Assembly: GCA_022393335.1 (NCBI GenBank)
Contig: JAJEKB010020913.1
Span: 1 to 64,000 of the forward strand
Reading direction: 5' to 3'
DNA: 64,000 nucleotides
From: Macrotrachela quadricornifera
Taxonomy: Eukaryota; Rotifera; Eurotatoria; Philodinida; Philodinidae
Both the position numbers and the translations under genes were made by a program. The notes under the pieces are model-generated. The model saw only the letters and a program-made list of their open reading frames with translations, was not told where the DNA came from and ran no database searches. Shown piece after piece: positions 44,691 to 54,997 of this stretch. Positions within the stretch are counted from its first letter, which is position 1, and the number at the start of each line of letters is the position of its first letter.

Positions 44691-45134
44691 ATGGCATTAA
44701 TTCCCATCGGCCCTACTGTTAAATCTTGTAAAGGTCATCGATGCGATAAGTGCGGCAGATGCCGTGATTGGCAATTCATTGGCGATAGTAAAACATGGGA
44801 CTGGGTGCGCAATTTCAATAGTTGGACCGATGACGATCTATATCGTTGGCATTCTGACGTATACAAACAATTTATAAAGCGGGATCTTTTCACCTGTACT
44901 CATGATTCTATTTCTACTCTTGATCTTCTTGGTATTCACATGCGGCTCAATCTTAATTCTCATGAAAATGGAAGTGCCAGTTTCGAGAGTATTGAAGATA
45001 GTAATAAAGATTGTATTCTTAATGGTGTTAATAATACGTTTAGTGATGGCGGTCAACGTATTGCTCCGAATTATGTTGGTATTAATCGTTCTGTTTTCGG
45101 CCGTCCTCATAGCTGCTTATGCGATCGAGAGTGA
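44691..45134 (+). CDS. Unknown protein with C-x2-C-G-x-C motif, single or last exon
   Basis: The frame from ATG 44691 gives 147 residues. The N-terminal part has HRCDKCGRCRDWQFIGDSK followed by TWDWVRNFNSWTDDDLYRWH, then CTHDSIS. The cysteine and histidine spacing suggests a metal-binding or disulfide-bonded domain. A TTTTTAG just before the ATG could be a splice acceptor, so upstream exons may exist. I do not recognise the family, though the well-spaced Trp, Cys and Asp residues look like a real, conserved protein rather than chance. The 3' half is also open in a second plus frame (44902-45141, strongly hydrophobic) and on the minus strand; I judge both to be shadows. Confidence 0.5.
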   Translation: MALIPIGPTVKSCKGHRCDKCGRCRDWQFIGDSKTWDWVRNFNSWTDDDLYRWHSDVYKQFIKRDLFTCTHDSISTLDLLGIHMRLNLNSHENGSASFESIEDSNKDCILNGVNNTFSDGGQRIAPNYVGINRSVFGRPHSCLCDRE

Positions 45135-46739
45135 TGGATGAGGACTGGCAAAGTTTTATTACCAGCTACTATCATCCAGATTTATTATTTTACTAGTCAA
45201 GAGATATTTTTTGTTTTAATGCATCAGAAGAAACCCAGAAAAGTCTGAAATAAAGAAATATGTTTTGTGTTAGCTACATATTTAATTTAAAAAGAAATTG
45301 ATTTGTAACATTTGCAAATACAAATATGTTTACTAAGGATGAGTTTTAAAGATGATTCGGTAATACAAAAAGAACACATGGAGTGGATTCCGAAGGGAAT
45401 GCACTCTCTTTTTTCTTCTCACTTGTCCAAGGACAGTATTCACATAAATAAATCGAATATATCCACAACCAACACGCTTCATTCAATGCGCAAGATTGAA
45501 TGAAAAGGATCACTAAACCAGAGCAAGAAACGAACCTATATCTTCTAATAATCAATCGATTATTCTACCGTTAAACTATCCGATATCTCATCTTAGTTAC
45601 GAAAAATGTAACTACATATCAAATATCTTTTTACAGTTTCGGACACAAATTCGGATCTTAGACAAAAACTATCTAAATAACAGTTGTTTGTTTTGAGCCT
45701 TATATTGAGGCGAGGACTTCTCAAGTTCTGATCATAGGCAAGACTTCGAGCCCTATCTCTTTACTCAAGCTCGAAAATCAAATGAACAACAAGGATTTTT
45801 CTTAATATTTTGGATGAAATTCCATGTAGTTTTGCCGAAAATACAGATGAGGAACTGTTGGTGTTAACATAATATTTGAGTCTCAGTAAGGAGATAAGAC
45901 TCGAACTGTTGCCTATGATAAAAACTTGAGAAGTTCTCGCCTCGATATAAGATTCAAAACAAACAATCCTTATTTAGATAGTTTTGTCTTGGGTCGGAAC
46001 TATGTGAATATGTTCAAGACAATAATGACACACTAGACTTTCTCGTAAATCAATAATAAAATAAATCAATCTGCTAATCTTATTTTGCTTTTTAGCAAGA
46101 AATTATATTGCCGATATGGATTAAAAATGATGTGCTTTTAATTAAAAATAAATGCAGAATTTTGCTTCGCCGACGCGTTTTGTATTATTTATTTGAAATA
46201 AAAGCATTTATGAGAGCTCTGCATTTAAAGAACTTTTTGCGCAAAAGAAGAATATAGAAACAAAAAGAAAATGGAAAAGGAAAAAACGAAACGAAAGGAG
46301 TGTAATATAACAATAATATACGCTAATATATAAGAGCACAAGAAAAATGAATCTATATATATAGAAGAAGATCAACATTGACAATATTATAGTATCATTA
46401 CAGTTTTTAAACAGTTAAATACATTGAAGAAAACAATATCATAGGAAAATCTATTTAAACTAAATTAATTTATTTTTAATCGATGATTTATTTTAATATT
46501 TTCAATGGATATTCGAATCGATTGTTAAATCTTTTTATTATTGAATTAATTATCGAATACTAAATATATATTTATAGAAGTACAAATAAATAAAATGAAG
46601 AGAATTTCCATAGTAATAGAATTTTCAATAAATAGGTTCAAAATTATTATAATGTTTCTTTTCAGAAATTAAAAGACTGATAAAATAAGTAGAACCACAA
46701 TTAGACTTAAAAAAGAAAAGAAAACTGTCATAGTTTATC
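45135..46739. other. Intergenic region with a foldback
   Basis: Apart from the inverted repeat at 45645-46000 there is no gene. A tRNA-like phrase on the minus strand near 45515-45585 was considered and not accepted. Confidence 0.45.
45645..46000. repeat. Foldback repeat of ~355 bp
   Basis: The arm from about 45645 (GGATCTTAGACAAAAACTAT, TGAGGCGAGGACTTCTCAAG) returns inverted up to 46000 (CTTGAGAAGTTCTCGCCTCG, TTTAGATAGTTTTGTCTTGG). The arms are about 130 bp. No open frame. Confidence 0.75.
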
Positions 46740-48246
46740 TTAAAATTGTACATAAACCGATGGTGACGATATATTTTTTGAATTGTTTTCATTGGTGACT
46801 TTTTTTTCATTATTATCTATAACAGTATTAGAAAATTCTTCAGGTTTATATTTTCTAAGATAAACAAGCCAAAATAATGGACATGTCATAAATGTTGTTA
46901 CAAGAGCTATTATAATAAACATAGTAAATACACGTGGTGAAAGAATTTTAAGTTAAAGACCAATATTCAATGCAATTAATTAAACTAAACCTCGTGTATT
47001 CATTTGATATTCCAACACCAGCTGCAAATTTCCATGAGCGTCGAGTAACAATTTTTGTTACAAAACATCCAGACAAAAATTTAGTTAATGTAGCAATAAC
47101 AATAATAAGTACAGTAATACCACCATAAAATTTATCATTTAATGAACCTAAACTTGTTTGCATACCACTTGCAGCAAAAAATAATGGTAATAATAATTCA
47201 ATAGTAACTAATTCTATTTTAGTATATAATTCAATATGAAAACGACTTGATTTTGGACATATAATACCAGTTATAAATGCACCAAAAAATGAATGAATAC
47301 CAAGTAAATCACAAAAGAAAGATGAAGCAATAAGAAGAAGAAATATTCCAACAAGAAATATATGATTCATTTCATCATTACGTTTAACAAAGAATGCATG
47401 TGTGCACGTAAAACTAACCATCGAACGATAGTTAACATAAATATAACATATCCAATCGCAATTAAAATTACCCTAAATATATTAACAATTTTTTCTATTT
47501 TATTTTTAAAAAATTAATCATATTATGTTAAACTTACCATAAACCAACAATGCCTAACTGTTTAGCAAAAGCACTGGCAATAGCTAATGAACACCAACCC
47601 AAAATATCGTTCATAGCTGCACAACTAATTGTTAAAGTGCCAATGGGCGTTGCCATTAAATTTGTTGATGAAAGAATCGATGCAGGTACAGGAAAAGCAG
47701 TGAACGACATACCTGATGCTATAAATAAAATAAATGCAGTTCGATCAGATGGTATCAAATCACGATTATTAATATCATATAAATAGACAGAAAATGCAGC
47801 ACCAGCAGCATATGGTACAATTATAGTAGAAATTGCTAATGGAACAGATAATTTCCATTGATGTTTAAGTTCTTTTCGTTCAAGTTCTAATCCTAAATTA
47901 AACATAAATAAAATAAGACCAATATCCCCAACTAATGTAAAATAGTTCCATGATGATGGTGGAAATATACGTGTTGACCAAAAATTGATATTTCCTAATA
48001 CTGAAGGACCAACTATAACACCAGCAATAATCTCACCAATAACCTATATGAAATTAAACATCATCATCAATATATCTATTTTATATATATATATATATAT
48101 ATAGATTTATCACTTATTGATGGCTGTTTTATTAATCCAAGTAAAAATCCCATTATTCGAACAAGTGCAAGAATGATAAAGACTTGCATGAGAAATCGGG
48201 CCCAATAATTATCATCCGATGATGGATCCGCAAATATTTCAATCAT
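46740..48246 (-). pseudogene. CPA2/CHX-type cation-proton antiporter pseudogene
   Basis: Membrane segments read as a K+(Na+)/H+ exchanger of the CPA2 class. An exon from ATG 48246 gives FLMQVFIILALVRIMGFLLG and KQP. The next, from 48043, gives VIGEIIAGVIVGPSVLG, then DIGLILFMFNLGLELE and SGMSFTAFPVPASILSS. A 65-bp intron (47473-47537) joins in phase at a Trp codon. There are several breaks. Exons 1 and 2 do not join in frame with the available GT-AG pair. A frameshift lies near 47400 before HAFFVKRNDEMNHIF. A second lies near 47005 before MNTRGLV. After that, TAA codons at 46980-46982 and 46953-46955 interrupt the line that continues to LSPRVFTMF and the C-terminus at 46740. MNTRGLVxLI is a hallmark of plant CHX and fungal KHA1 exchangers, and animals normally lack this type. 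Confidence 0.8.
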
Positions 48247-49954
48247 AGTTATATGATTATTATTATTATTATTATTATTATTAAGAAAAAATTAAGAGAC
48301 AAAAATAACATTAATGGTTTGTGTGCATATATTTATTTATATTTTTCTAACCAGTTCGGCAACCAGTTTGACAACTCATCGGTCTGGTTATACCTATTAG
48401 CTTCAATAATATGCATATACATGTATGATTACATCATATTAATATTTATCATACTTTTATACGCCTTTTATATATTTTTTTCTTTCTGTTCTTGCTTATT
48501 TTTTCAACGCATATATCATTCGTTTATACTCTTGCTTTCAATAAAACAAATGGAATGTTTTATCATATTAGCTATATTAAAGTACACCGATAACTGACTT
48601 TTTTTTGAGTATTTTCCACGCTTTATTATAATTGAAAACGAAGATTCTCTTTAGTTTTTTTGTTCAAAATGTTGAAATTGCATCATTATACTTTTACATG
48701 TTATGGATGTTAGGAAAATAATTTAACAAAATGCATCAATGATAATATCCAAAATTAAATGGAACTATCAAGGATTTTTTGCTTTAATAAAACAAAAATA
48801 ATTAAATGTTGCTTTGCCTTTTTTACTTTTTACAGTTACGAAAGTAATTTGTCATGCTTTTAGTGTTATAAAAATATTTTACGATACTTGTATCATATAG
48901 AAAAATAGTTTGTAGTATTTTTATCATCTAGAGTATTACGTCATTTGAATAATTTATTATTTTATTACGCAATTAAAAGCATGACTGAACACTGATTTTT
49001 CTTATTTTTAATCAAAAAATCTCAGTTTAATGTTTTACATATTTTTTTAGTTTTTCTATTTCTAATTTATTATTATTAGCTGATATTTTTTGAGTGATAT
49101 TCAAATTTAAACATGAAAATCAATATATAGAATGCATACACATGCATAAAATCCGACAGATATATATATACTTTTTTATTCTTCCTCCACTAATGATAAT
49201 AAAATGAAAAAAAATTTTATTCAGTATCACCACCTTATTCCCTTGACTGTAGTAAGGATCTTAATCCCAAAATTGACTGTGTGTTTGTCCATAGTGTAGG
49301 TGTTTGAATCTATTAAGACTTTTCGAGGTTTTGATGGGACTTTACTATAGGTTATCGACAGCGAAAAGTCCGAATTTGAGATTGAATTTTCGATTGTACC
49401 CTCTTTTGTATTTTGAGACTTTTTTGGCGTTTTGACGATACTTTGCTATTCACTTTTCTCAAGGAAAGGAATCATATTGGAGATTTATATGCTCAAGTGA
49501 TATATTACAGGGTACCCCCGGTCGTTACGAGCTATTTCTTCGACTCTAATCGGAATCTTAATCTTTAAAATAAATATATTTGTTGGAAAATAAAATAAAA
49601 AATTTTTTTTTTATTATCTTAATGAGAACAAATAAAGTAGCTAACTTTCATCCAAGTAAATGCACAATCACATTATTATCATATAGATATGTATATCTTT
49701 GATTGATAAATATAATGTATGGTTTATTATGAAATACTGAAACTATTTTACTAATAAAAGGATTATAAATTCTAGTGAAAATTTTATATATTAGAAATCA
49801 AACAAATATTTATCTAGACTTATTTTAATGTATAGAAGACTATCGCAAACATTTCGATTAAGGCTTAAAGTATATCAAAATATGATTGATTTTAATAATT
49901 AGAAATTATATTTTGTTAAATTTTATTTCTGATTTTATTAAATGAAAATAGAGA
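48247..49954. other. AT-rich intergenic region
   Basis: It begins with an (ATT)n microsatellite (about 48256-48281). An open frame of 114 codons starting in it is Ile/Tyr/Phe-rich low complexity and is not believed. An (AT)n tract lies at 48082-48102 just before. Nothing else recognised. Confidence 0.4.
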
Positions 49955-50221
49955 TTAAGCAATAGCCCAATTATCACCCCAATTAGTACCATCACATGGA
50001 CGACAACTGCATGTATCACATCCACGATGATCGCGATAGCTACCACAATGGCATGGGGCGAAGCATAACATTGTCATCATACATAATGGATTTGGTAAAC
50101 CAAAGTTTGGAAATGAAATAGCACGACGTTGTTCTTCAACAGATGCAGCAGGATTACCCGATACAAATAAAGTACCACAGAGAAGAACAGAAATAATAAC
50201 GGCAATCATTTTATTAAGCAT
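49955..50221 (-). CDS. Small secreted cysteine-rich protein
   Basis: From the ATG at 50221 (the frame is open back to ATG 50251) the product has 88 residues. A hydrophobic signal sequence IAVIISVLLCGTLFV is followed by a likely cleavage near VSG|NP. The mature part has eight cysteines, ending CHCGSYRDHRGCDTCSCRPC. The C-x-C, then D-x2-G-C-x2-C-x-C spacing resembles antistasin-type inhibitor domains, but one short domain is too little to be sure. A role outside the cell, perhaps as a protease inhibitor or defence peptide, is inference. Intronless; no neighbour suggests a function. Confidence 0.6.
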   Translation of the reverse strand: MLNKMIAVIISVLLCGTLFVSGNPAASVEEQRRAISFPNFGLPNPLCMMTMLCFAPCHCGSYRDHRGCDTCSCRPCDGTNWGDNWAIA

Positions 50222-50251
50222 TATAAAAAATAATCTCTTGTTGATTTTCAA

Positions 50252-51514
50252 TAATAAATGAGTATTTTCATGGATTTAACATCAGTATTTATACCGATTA
50301 ATAATCATAACATATACATACAGATGACAATTTTCTCAAGATCCAATACATTTATGTATCTTATCAATACTATCATTCTATTAAATTTTGTCCTTCGCCT
50401 CCGTTTTAAACTTTATTTTAATCATAATAAACCTACATAAAACCTTGATAAAGACGAAAACATTTTAGTATTCAGCCAATTTTCTAACTATAAAAGAAAA
50501 TTCTATCTTTGTGTATTAGAATATGAATGATATTCGTAAACAAATATATTTTCAAGATGTGTTTTTAACCATTATCAAAGCTTTTATTAAGTTTACAGAA
50601 ATATTTCTTTTACAAATAATTAAGATTGACAGTATAATAAAATATTACAAAACTAAGAAAATTTTGATGAATAAATGAAAAATTTATAGAAATTAAATTA
50701 AACATACAAAGTAATCAATAAAAACTTATTTTATATTGAACGATTGGATCATATTTTTTATAAAATTGATGATTGGTCAACCAAGAATTTCTTATTTAAA
50801 GTTTCATTGTGTTCGATTTCGATTCAAATCGAACTGAACCGTTTTAATTTGACTCATTTTCGGTTTTTGATAACAAATATTTCAAACCGAGTAATAGAAA
50901 GTCATTCAATTCTTATTTTTGTTTATTATTTTTTTCTATTCGTTATTCCGTATTGAACAGAATATTTAATTTATTTGAGTATATGACAACTCAGTTGATT
51001 TGGCCAAGATTGACACTGAGGGAGACGTCATGTTAAACTTTATATATATATATATATATAAAGTCTAGAAGTCGAAAGTGAAAAGAGATATAATTTTTTT
51101 GTCCTTTTTGATAATGATATAAATCTGATTGAATTTAATCGAAATGGTCATTAGAATTTTCTACAATTCAAATGATATTACTTTCGCTTACTTATTAGAA
51201 CAATTATCTAAGAAAATATAGATAAAGTAGTTGATTAACTGATTTCAAAAAATATCAGAGGAAAAATGTCAAATCATAACTGATGAGAACAATCAGAGCT
51301 TTTGACGAGTCCAACAAAGTTTGAACTATTTGTTTTTAGATGATACTTCGAATCATTCTCTATAAAATTGTATATTTTAATTAACTATCTATATATGTAT
51401 TTCACTTAAATAAGATCAACTTTGCAAAGAAAGATTCAATTTTTTAAACTATCATTTATTTCAAGTATGATGTAATTACATTATATTCAAAGTTTTGCTC
51501 AGTGCATTGTATTA
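50252..51514. other. Intergenic region
   Basis: An (AT)n tract lies at about 51040-51061, and a GATTCAAATCGAACTGAACC phrase at 50818 recalls the subterminal sequence of the 27256-39069 hAT element. No gene seen. Confidence 0.4.
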
Positions 51515-52495
51515 TTAATTGGTTACCAATTGGTTCATCATGTGTAATGCTTCTAGTGCACCAAATGGCAACGAAATATTGTCTTCATGCTCATCAATAT
51601 GTGATTGATGTAAATTGATTCGAATATGTGCTGCATGACCACCACGTATGCGATGTTCTAGTACGATGCGTGATGCCTCTGTACGTACTTTGGGCATTAC
51701 AGTGCCACAACCAATTTCTAAAACAGCTAGTGTTTTCTCAGCTGGTAATTCACGAAAAAATGTCTCGTGATGCAAACGTGCTGTCTCAACATGTGGTGCA
51801 GCCCAACGGCCATCAACCGCCAATTGTGTACATACACGTGTTGGACCACTGCATTTTATGCATAGTGGTGGCGATCCAAGTAATAGCATTGTGTTCAAGT
51901 CAACTGATGGCATATTTACAGGGTCAAGTGGCCATGGATCTACACCGCAATCATCCATACACTGCGCATCATACATTGATCCATGCATCTCAAATACATT
52001 ATCGTATGTAAAACCTGTACGGATAAAATGACGATCCAAATTCGTTGTTACAACACGTACATTACGTTTGCTAGATTTACTCCAAGAATAAAGTATGTGA
52101 TAGCCAATATGTGGTAATGTATTCATGTATTCACGTTGTCTTGTAACCCAATGACCCCATGCTAATGCAGGACTGTTCTCGAACAATGCATGGTTAGATA
52201 ATTCGAATAGATTTAACCCAATCTTTGCTAGGCGTGGATGTGCAAGATGAATGCCACCGTAGTAGTCTGGAAGACCAGCATCGACGCCCATTCCAGCACC
52301 TGCTGCTACTAGTAGTACATCGGCGTTGGATACATACTGAGCTGCATGCAATATGGCCTTCCCAACGTTTTGTTCTTGATTGAGAGCGACAACCATTACT
52401 AGTAGACTGATAATAGATCTATAAATCAACTCAATAGTTTTCATTAACAGTAAATAAGATAGATGCTCATGTAATTGACAAACCCAGCTTGTCAA
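51515..52495 (-). CDS. Divergent Sir2-family NAD-dependent deacylase
   Basis: The intronless frame has 326 residues from the first ATG (52495), 309 from ATG 52444 and 293 from ATG 52396. The last start sits just before the conserved fold. The NAD-binding loop is GAGMGVDAGLPDYYG (66-80) where typical sirtuins have GAGIS...GIPxFR. TTNLDRHF (150-157) replaces TQNxDxLH, so the usual Gln is Thr. The catalytic HG is present (EMHGS, His171). Zinc ligands can be C179, C183, C212 and C215. The cofactor-binding GCGTV and IRINL follow at 262 and 291. Sirtuins remove acyl groups from lysines using NAD. Substitutions at the substrate loop suggest a non-standard substrate. Lack of introns and bacterial-type motifs make a foreign origin plausible but unproven. 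The hydrophobic stretch before residue 36 could be a signal or merely untranslated sequence. Confidence 0.8.
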   Translation of the reverse strand: MTSWVCQLHEHLSYLLLMKTIELIYRSIISLLVMVVALNQEQNVGKAILHAAQYVSNADVLLVAAGAGMGVDAGLPDYYGGIHLAHPRLAKIGLNLFELSNHALFENSPALAWGHWVTRQREYMNTLPHIGYHILYSWSKSSKRNVRVVTTNLDRHFIRTGFTYDNVFEMHGSMYDAQCMDDCGVDPWPLDPVNMPSVDLNTMLLLGSPPLCIKCSGPTRVCTQLAVDGRWAAPHVETARLHHETFFRELPAEKTLAVLEIGCGTVMPKVRTEASRIVLEHRIRGGHAAHIRINLHQSHIDEHEDNISLPFGALEALHMMNQLVTN

Positions 52496-52512
52496 TAACA
52501 GGATGACTAATC

Positions 52513-52636
52513 AAGGGGGAAAAAGCAGATTTTTTGGGATTTAAATCCGAAAAAACCTCAAAAATCCAAAGAAATACCAAAAATCCAGAAAAATCTTCTC
52601 TGGATTTGAAATCCTAAATCCGCTGTTTCTCCCTTG
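52513..52636. repeat. Short 124-bp inverted-end element
   Basis: CAAGGGGGAAAAAGCAGATTT-like and inverted CAAGGGAGAAACAGCGGATTT-like ends enclose a repetitive TCCAAAAAATCC-type centre. It lies ~20 bp upstream of the Sir2 frame, so it may fall in that gene's promoter. No target duplication was found. Confidence 0.55.
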
Positions 52637-53236
52637 GTGTCACTCGTTCGATACTTTTGTTGGGATATATTCATTATATTTAAAAGGTTAAATGAGAGTT
52701 AAAGTTTAGCAGTAATTCAAAAGATATATATACAAGAACAACACAAAAAAAAAGTATCAGTATGACGCAAGTTAAAATCCAGAAAAATAAAAAAAGGAGT
52801 CACTATTACGACAGCATTTCTTAATGCAAATAAAAACATGATAAGGATATTATAGTGAAAATAAAGAGTTGATCATTTCGTCATTTTAGTTAAATATTTT
52901 TTATTTCTATTTATATCATATAAAATACTGAGTTGTATTGGAGGACGTGAAACAGCGATGAAAGAAAATGTACTAAAATAAGAAAAGAAAAAAAAAGACT
53001 TTTGATTACAAAGAGAAAAAAATGGAGACTGAAATGCGTACATTCTTATCGTTTTCATGAGCCAAAATCGAAGGTAAATTTGACGTAGTTTATGCGAGAT
53101 GAGTAAATAGTATGGAGGTATCTTCATATTCGATATAGAGATGTCTTCACTCTTGAGATGTACGCGTCGTCTAAAATAGAAAAACAAATATAATCAACAG
53201 TAAGAGAGAACAAGCATTCTTAAAATAAGATGAAAT
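52637..53236. other. Intergenic region upstream of the dehydrogenase
   Basis: Between the divergent Sir2 and dehydrogenase genes. It must hold at least one promoter, but no motif can be defended. Overlapping minus frames (52873-53187) are A/T-driven. Confidence 0.35.
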
Positions 53237-53992
53237 ATGAGCAAACTTAACAAAAAAATTGCAGTCGTTACAGGTGCGTCTGAAGGTATTGGTTTTGCCA
53301 TTGCACAACGATTCATTACTGAAGGTGCAGAACATGTTTTTATCACTGGACGTCGGCAAGAAATGCTTGATGAAGCCGTAAAAAAGATCGGTAGTACAAA
53401 TGTGACAGCAGTACAAGGTGATGTATCAAATATAGCTGATCTCGATAAACTGTACAATATCATTGAAAAAGAAAAAGGTCGACTGGATATCATTGTCGCC
53501 AATTCAGGTATCAGCCCGCTTGCACCACTTGAATCAATTACTGAAAAACAATTTGATGATACATTTAATACTAATGTAAAAGGAACACTTTTTACCATAC
53601 AAAAAGCTTTGCCACTATTAGTTGATGGTGGATCAATCATTCTTATTGGATCTGTCTCCTCTATTAAAGGTCATCCAGCTGCGAGCATCTACAGCGCATC
53701 AAAAGCAGCTATTCGTTCTTTTGCTCGATCTTGGTCAATTGATTTAAAAGAACGCAGGATACGAGTTAATACTTTAAGTCCAGGATCAATCGAAACAATG
53801 ATGTTCAAAAATGTAGCTGATAGTGAAGTGACAAAAGCAACTTTCATCACAGATTTAATAGCTACGGTACCAATGAATAGATTTGGTACACCTGATGAAA
53901 CTGCTAGAGCTGCAGTCTTTCTTGCTTCGGACGATAGTAGTTATATCACAGGTATCGAACTTTTTGTGGATGGAGGAAGAGGACAAATCTGA
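53237..53992 (+). CDS. Classical short-chain dehydrogenase/reductase
   Basis: An intronless 251-residue protein with every landmark of classical SDRs. The dinucleotide loop is TGASEGIG (12-19). TGRR (37-40) after the second strand suggests NADP(H). D62-V63 contacts adenine. ANSGI (88-92) replaces NNAG. N113, S139, Y152 and K156 form the catalytic tetrad within YSASK. PGSIET (182-187) and the C-terminal DGG (245-247) complete the fold. Length and motifs are those of oxidoreductases acting on small alcohols or ketones, such as 3-oxoacyl-ACP reductase or glucose-dehydrogenase-like enzymes. The substrate cannot be told. It is soluble and likely tetrameric by family. Possible poly(A) signals lie at 54021 and 54109. 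Bacterial-like character and lack of introns fit horizontal acquisition, but SDRs are hard to place by eye. Confidence 0.88.
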   Translation: MSKLNKKIAVVTGASEGIGFAIAQRFITEGAEHVFITGRRQEMLDEAVKKIGSTNVTAVQGDVSNIADLDKLYNIIEKEKGRLDIIVANSGISPLAPLESITEKQFDDTFNTNVKGTLFTIQKALPLLVDGGSIILIGSVSSIKGHPAASIYSASKAAIRSFARSWSIDLKERRIRVNTLSPGSIETMMFKNVADSEVTKATFITDLIATVPMNRFGTPDETARAAVFLASDDSSYITGIELFVDGGRGQI

Positions 53993-54026
53993 AACATTTA
54001 CTTTATGGACTCGTTTTATTAATAAA

Positions 54027-54997
54027 AACTTTTTCATGTGATTTAGCATTTGATTTTGTTTTTGTTGAATTAGCTTCAATATACTTCTAAGTTGTCTTAT
54101 GCTTGTCAAAATAAATAAATCGTCTAAAATTATTCTTGATTAGCTATTAGAGTCATATGCAGTTTTAAAAAACTAGACATTAAAACCGAAACGTAATCAA
54201 TTAGTCAGTATTGTGTAAAGATTGTTTTCAATTTACTGCATTACATCGATTTATTGCACAGTTTATATCAGTCAACATCAAAAGAATGAGCCGCTCGATG
54301 TTTTGCCGATATCACAGTAACGCTAAAATGTAAAAAAGCAGGTTTTTTTAAAAGATTCATCTTTTAATTCTTCACAATCCTGTCTACTTCAATTGGTTCG
54401 AGTGGAATTTCTTCATTCACATTAGCTATTGAGTTCAGTTGTGTTTCAATCTTTAATTTGTTTTCGTTCAATAAATAATACCAACACATCGCTAAAAAAA
54501 GTATTTTTACTCTTAAGTCATTTTATATCTGTAGTTTTGTTTGATCTTATCGAAATTTTCTAACCATTCATATGCTTTCTGTAGAATATAGCCCACAATC
54601 AAGATAGAAGTCTGTTTAGCCTATGAAAATTTTCCACAAACTTAAACAAAGCTACGGATATAATATCACCTGAGAGTAAAAGTACGATCAAAGTTTTTTG
54701 CGCATTTTCAGACAAATAATGTGGTTTACAAAACGCTCAAAATACTTTTTTAGCAATATCAATAGTCAAAGCGAGTGAAATCCATTTCATTGTTCATTAT
54801 AAAACAACAGATTCCAATCAAACCAATTAAAATAGGCGGAACTGTAGAAAATGAAAAGATGGTTCTTTTTAAAAAATTGACTTTTCATATTTTAGTGCTA
54901 CTGGAATATATGCAAAACATTGAATGGCTCATTTTTTATGGCCTATTCATTAAATCTAAAGATGAAGATAGTAAGTAGAAAATATTGTCTAATCGCA
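54027..54997. other. Convergent intergenic region
   Basis: Lies between the 3' ends of the dehydrogenase (plus) and the ABC transporter (minus). No gene or strong repeat is seen. The open frame at 54775-54978 has no recognisable content. Confidence 0.4.

Noticed and set aside
44902..45141. Hydrophobic frame overlapping the unknown gene
   Set aside because: It is a second-frame reading of the same DNA and lacks loop and charge pattern of a membrane protein.
45515..45585. Minus-strand tRNA-like phrase with TAGTTTAACGGTAGAAT and GGTTCG
   Set aside because: The D-arm and T-loop look right, but the anticodon loop is eight bases, the T-stem is poor and the acceptor arms do not pair. At best a tRNA remnant.
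48253..48597. 114-codon open frame rich in Ile, Tyr and Phe
   Set aside because: It starts inside an (ATT)n tract and has low-complexity AT-driven composition with no domain.
53194..53640. 148-codon minus-strand frame opposite the dehydrogenase
   Set aside because: Antisense shadow of a well-supported SDR gene.
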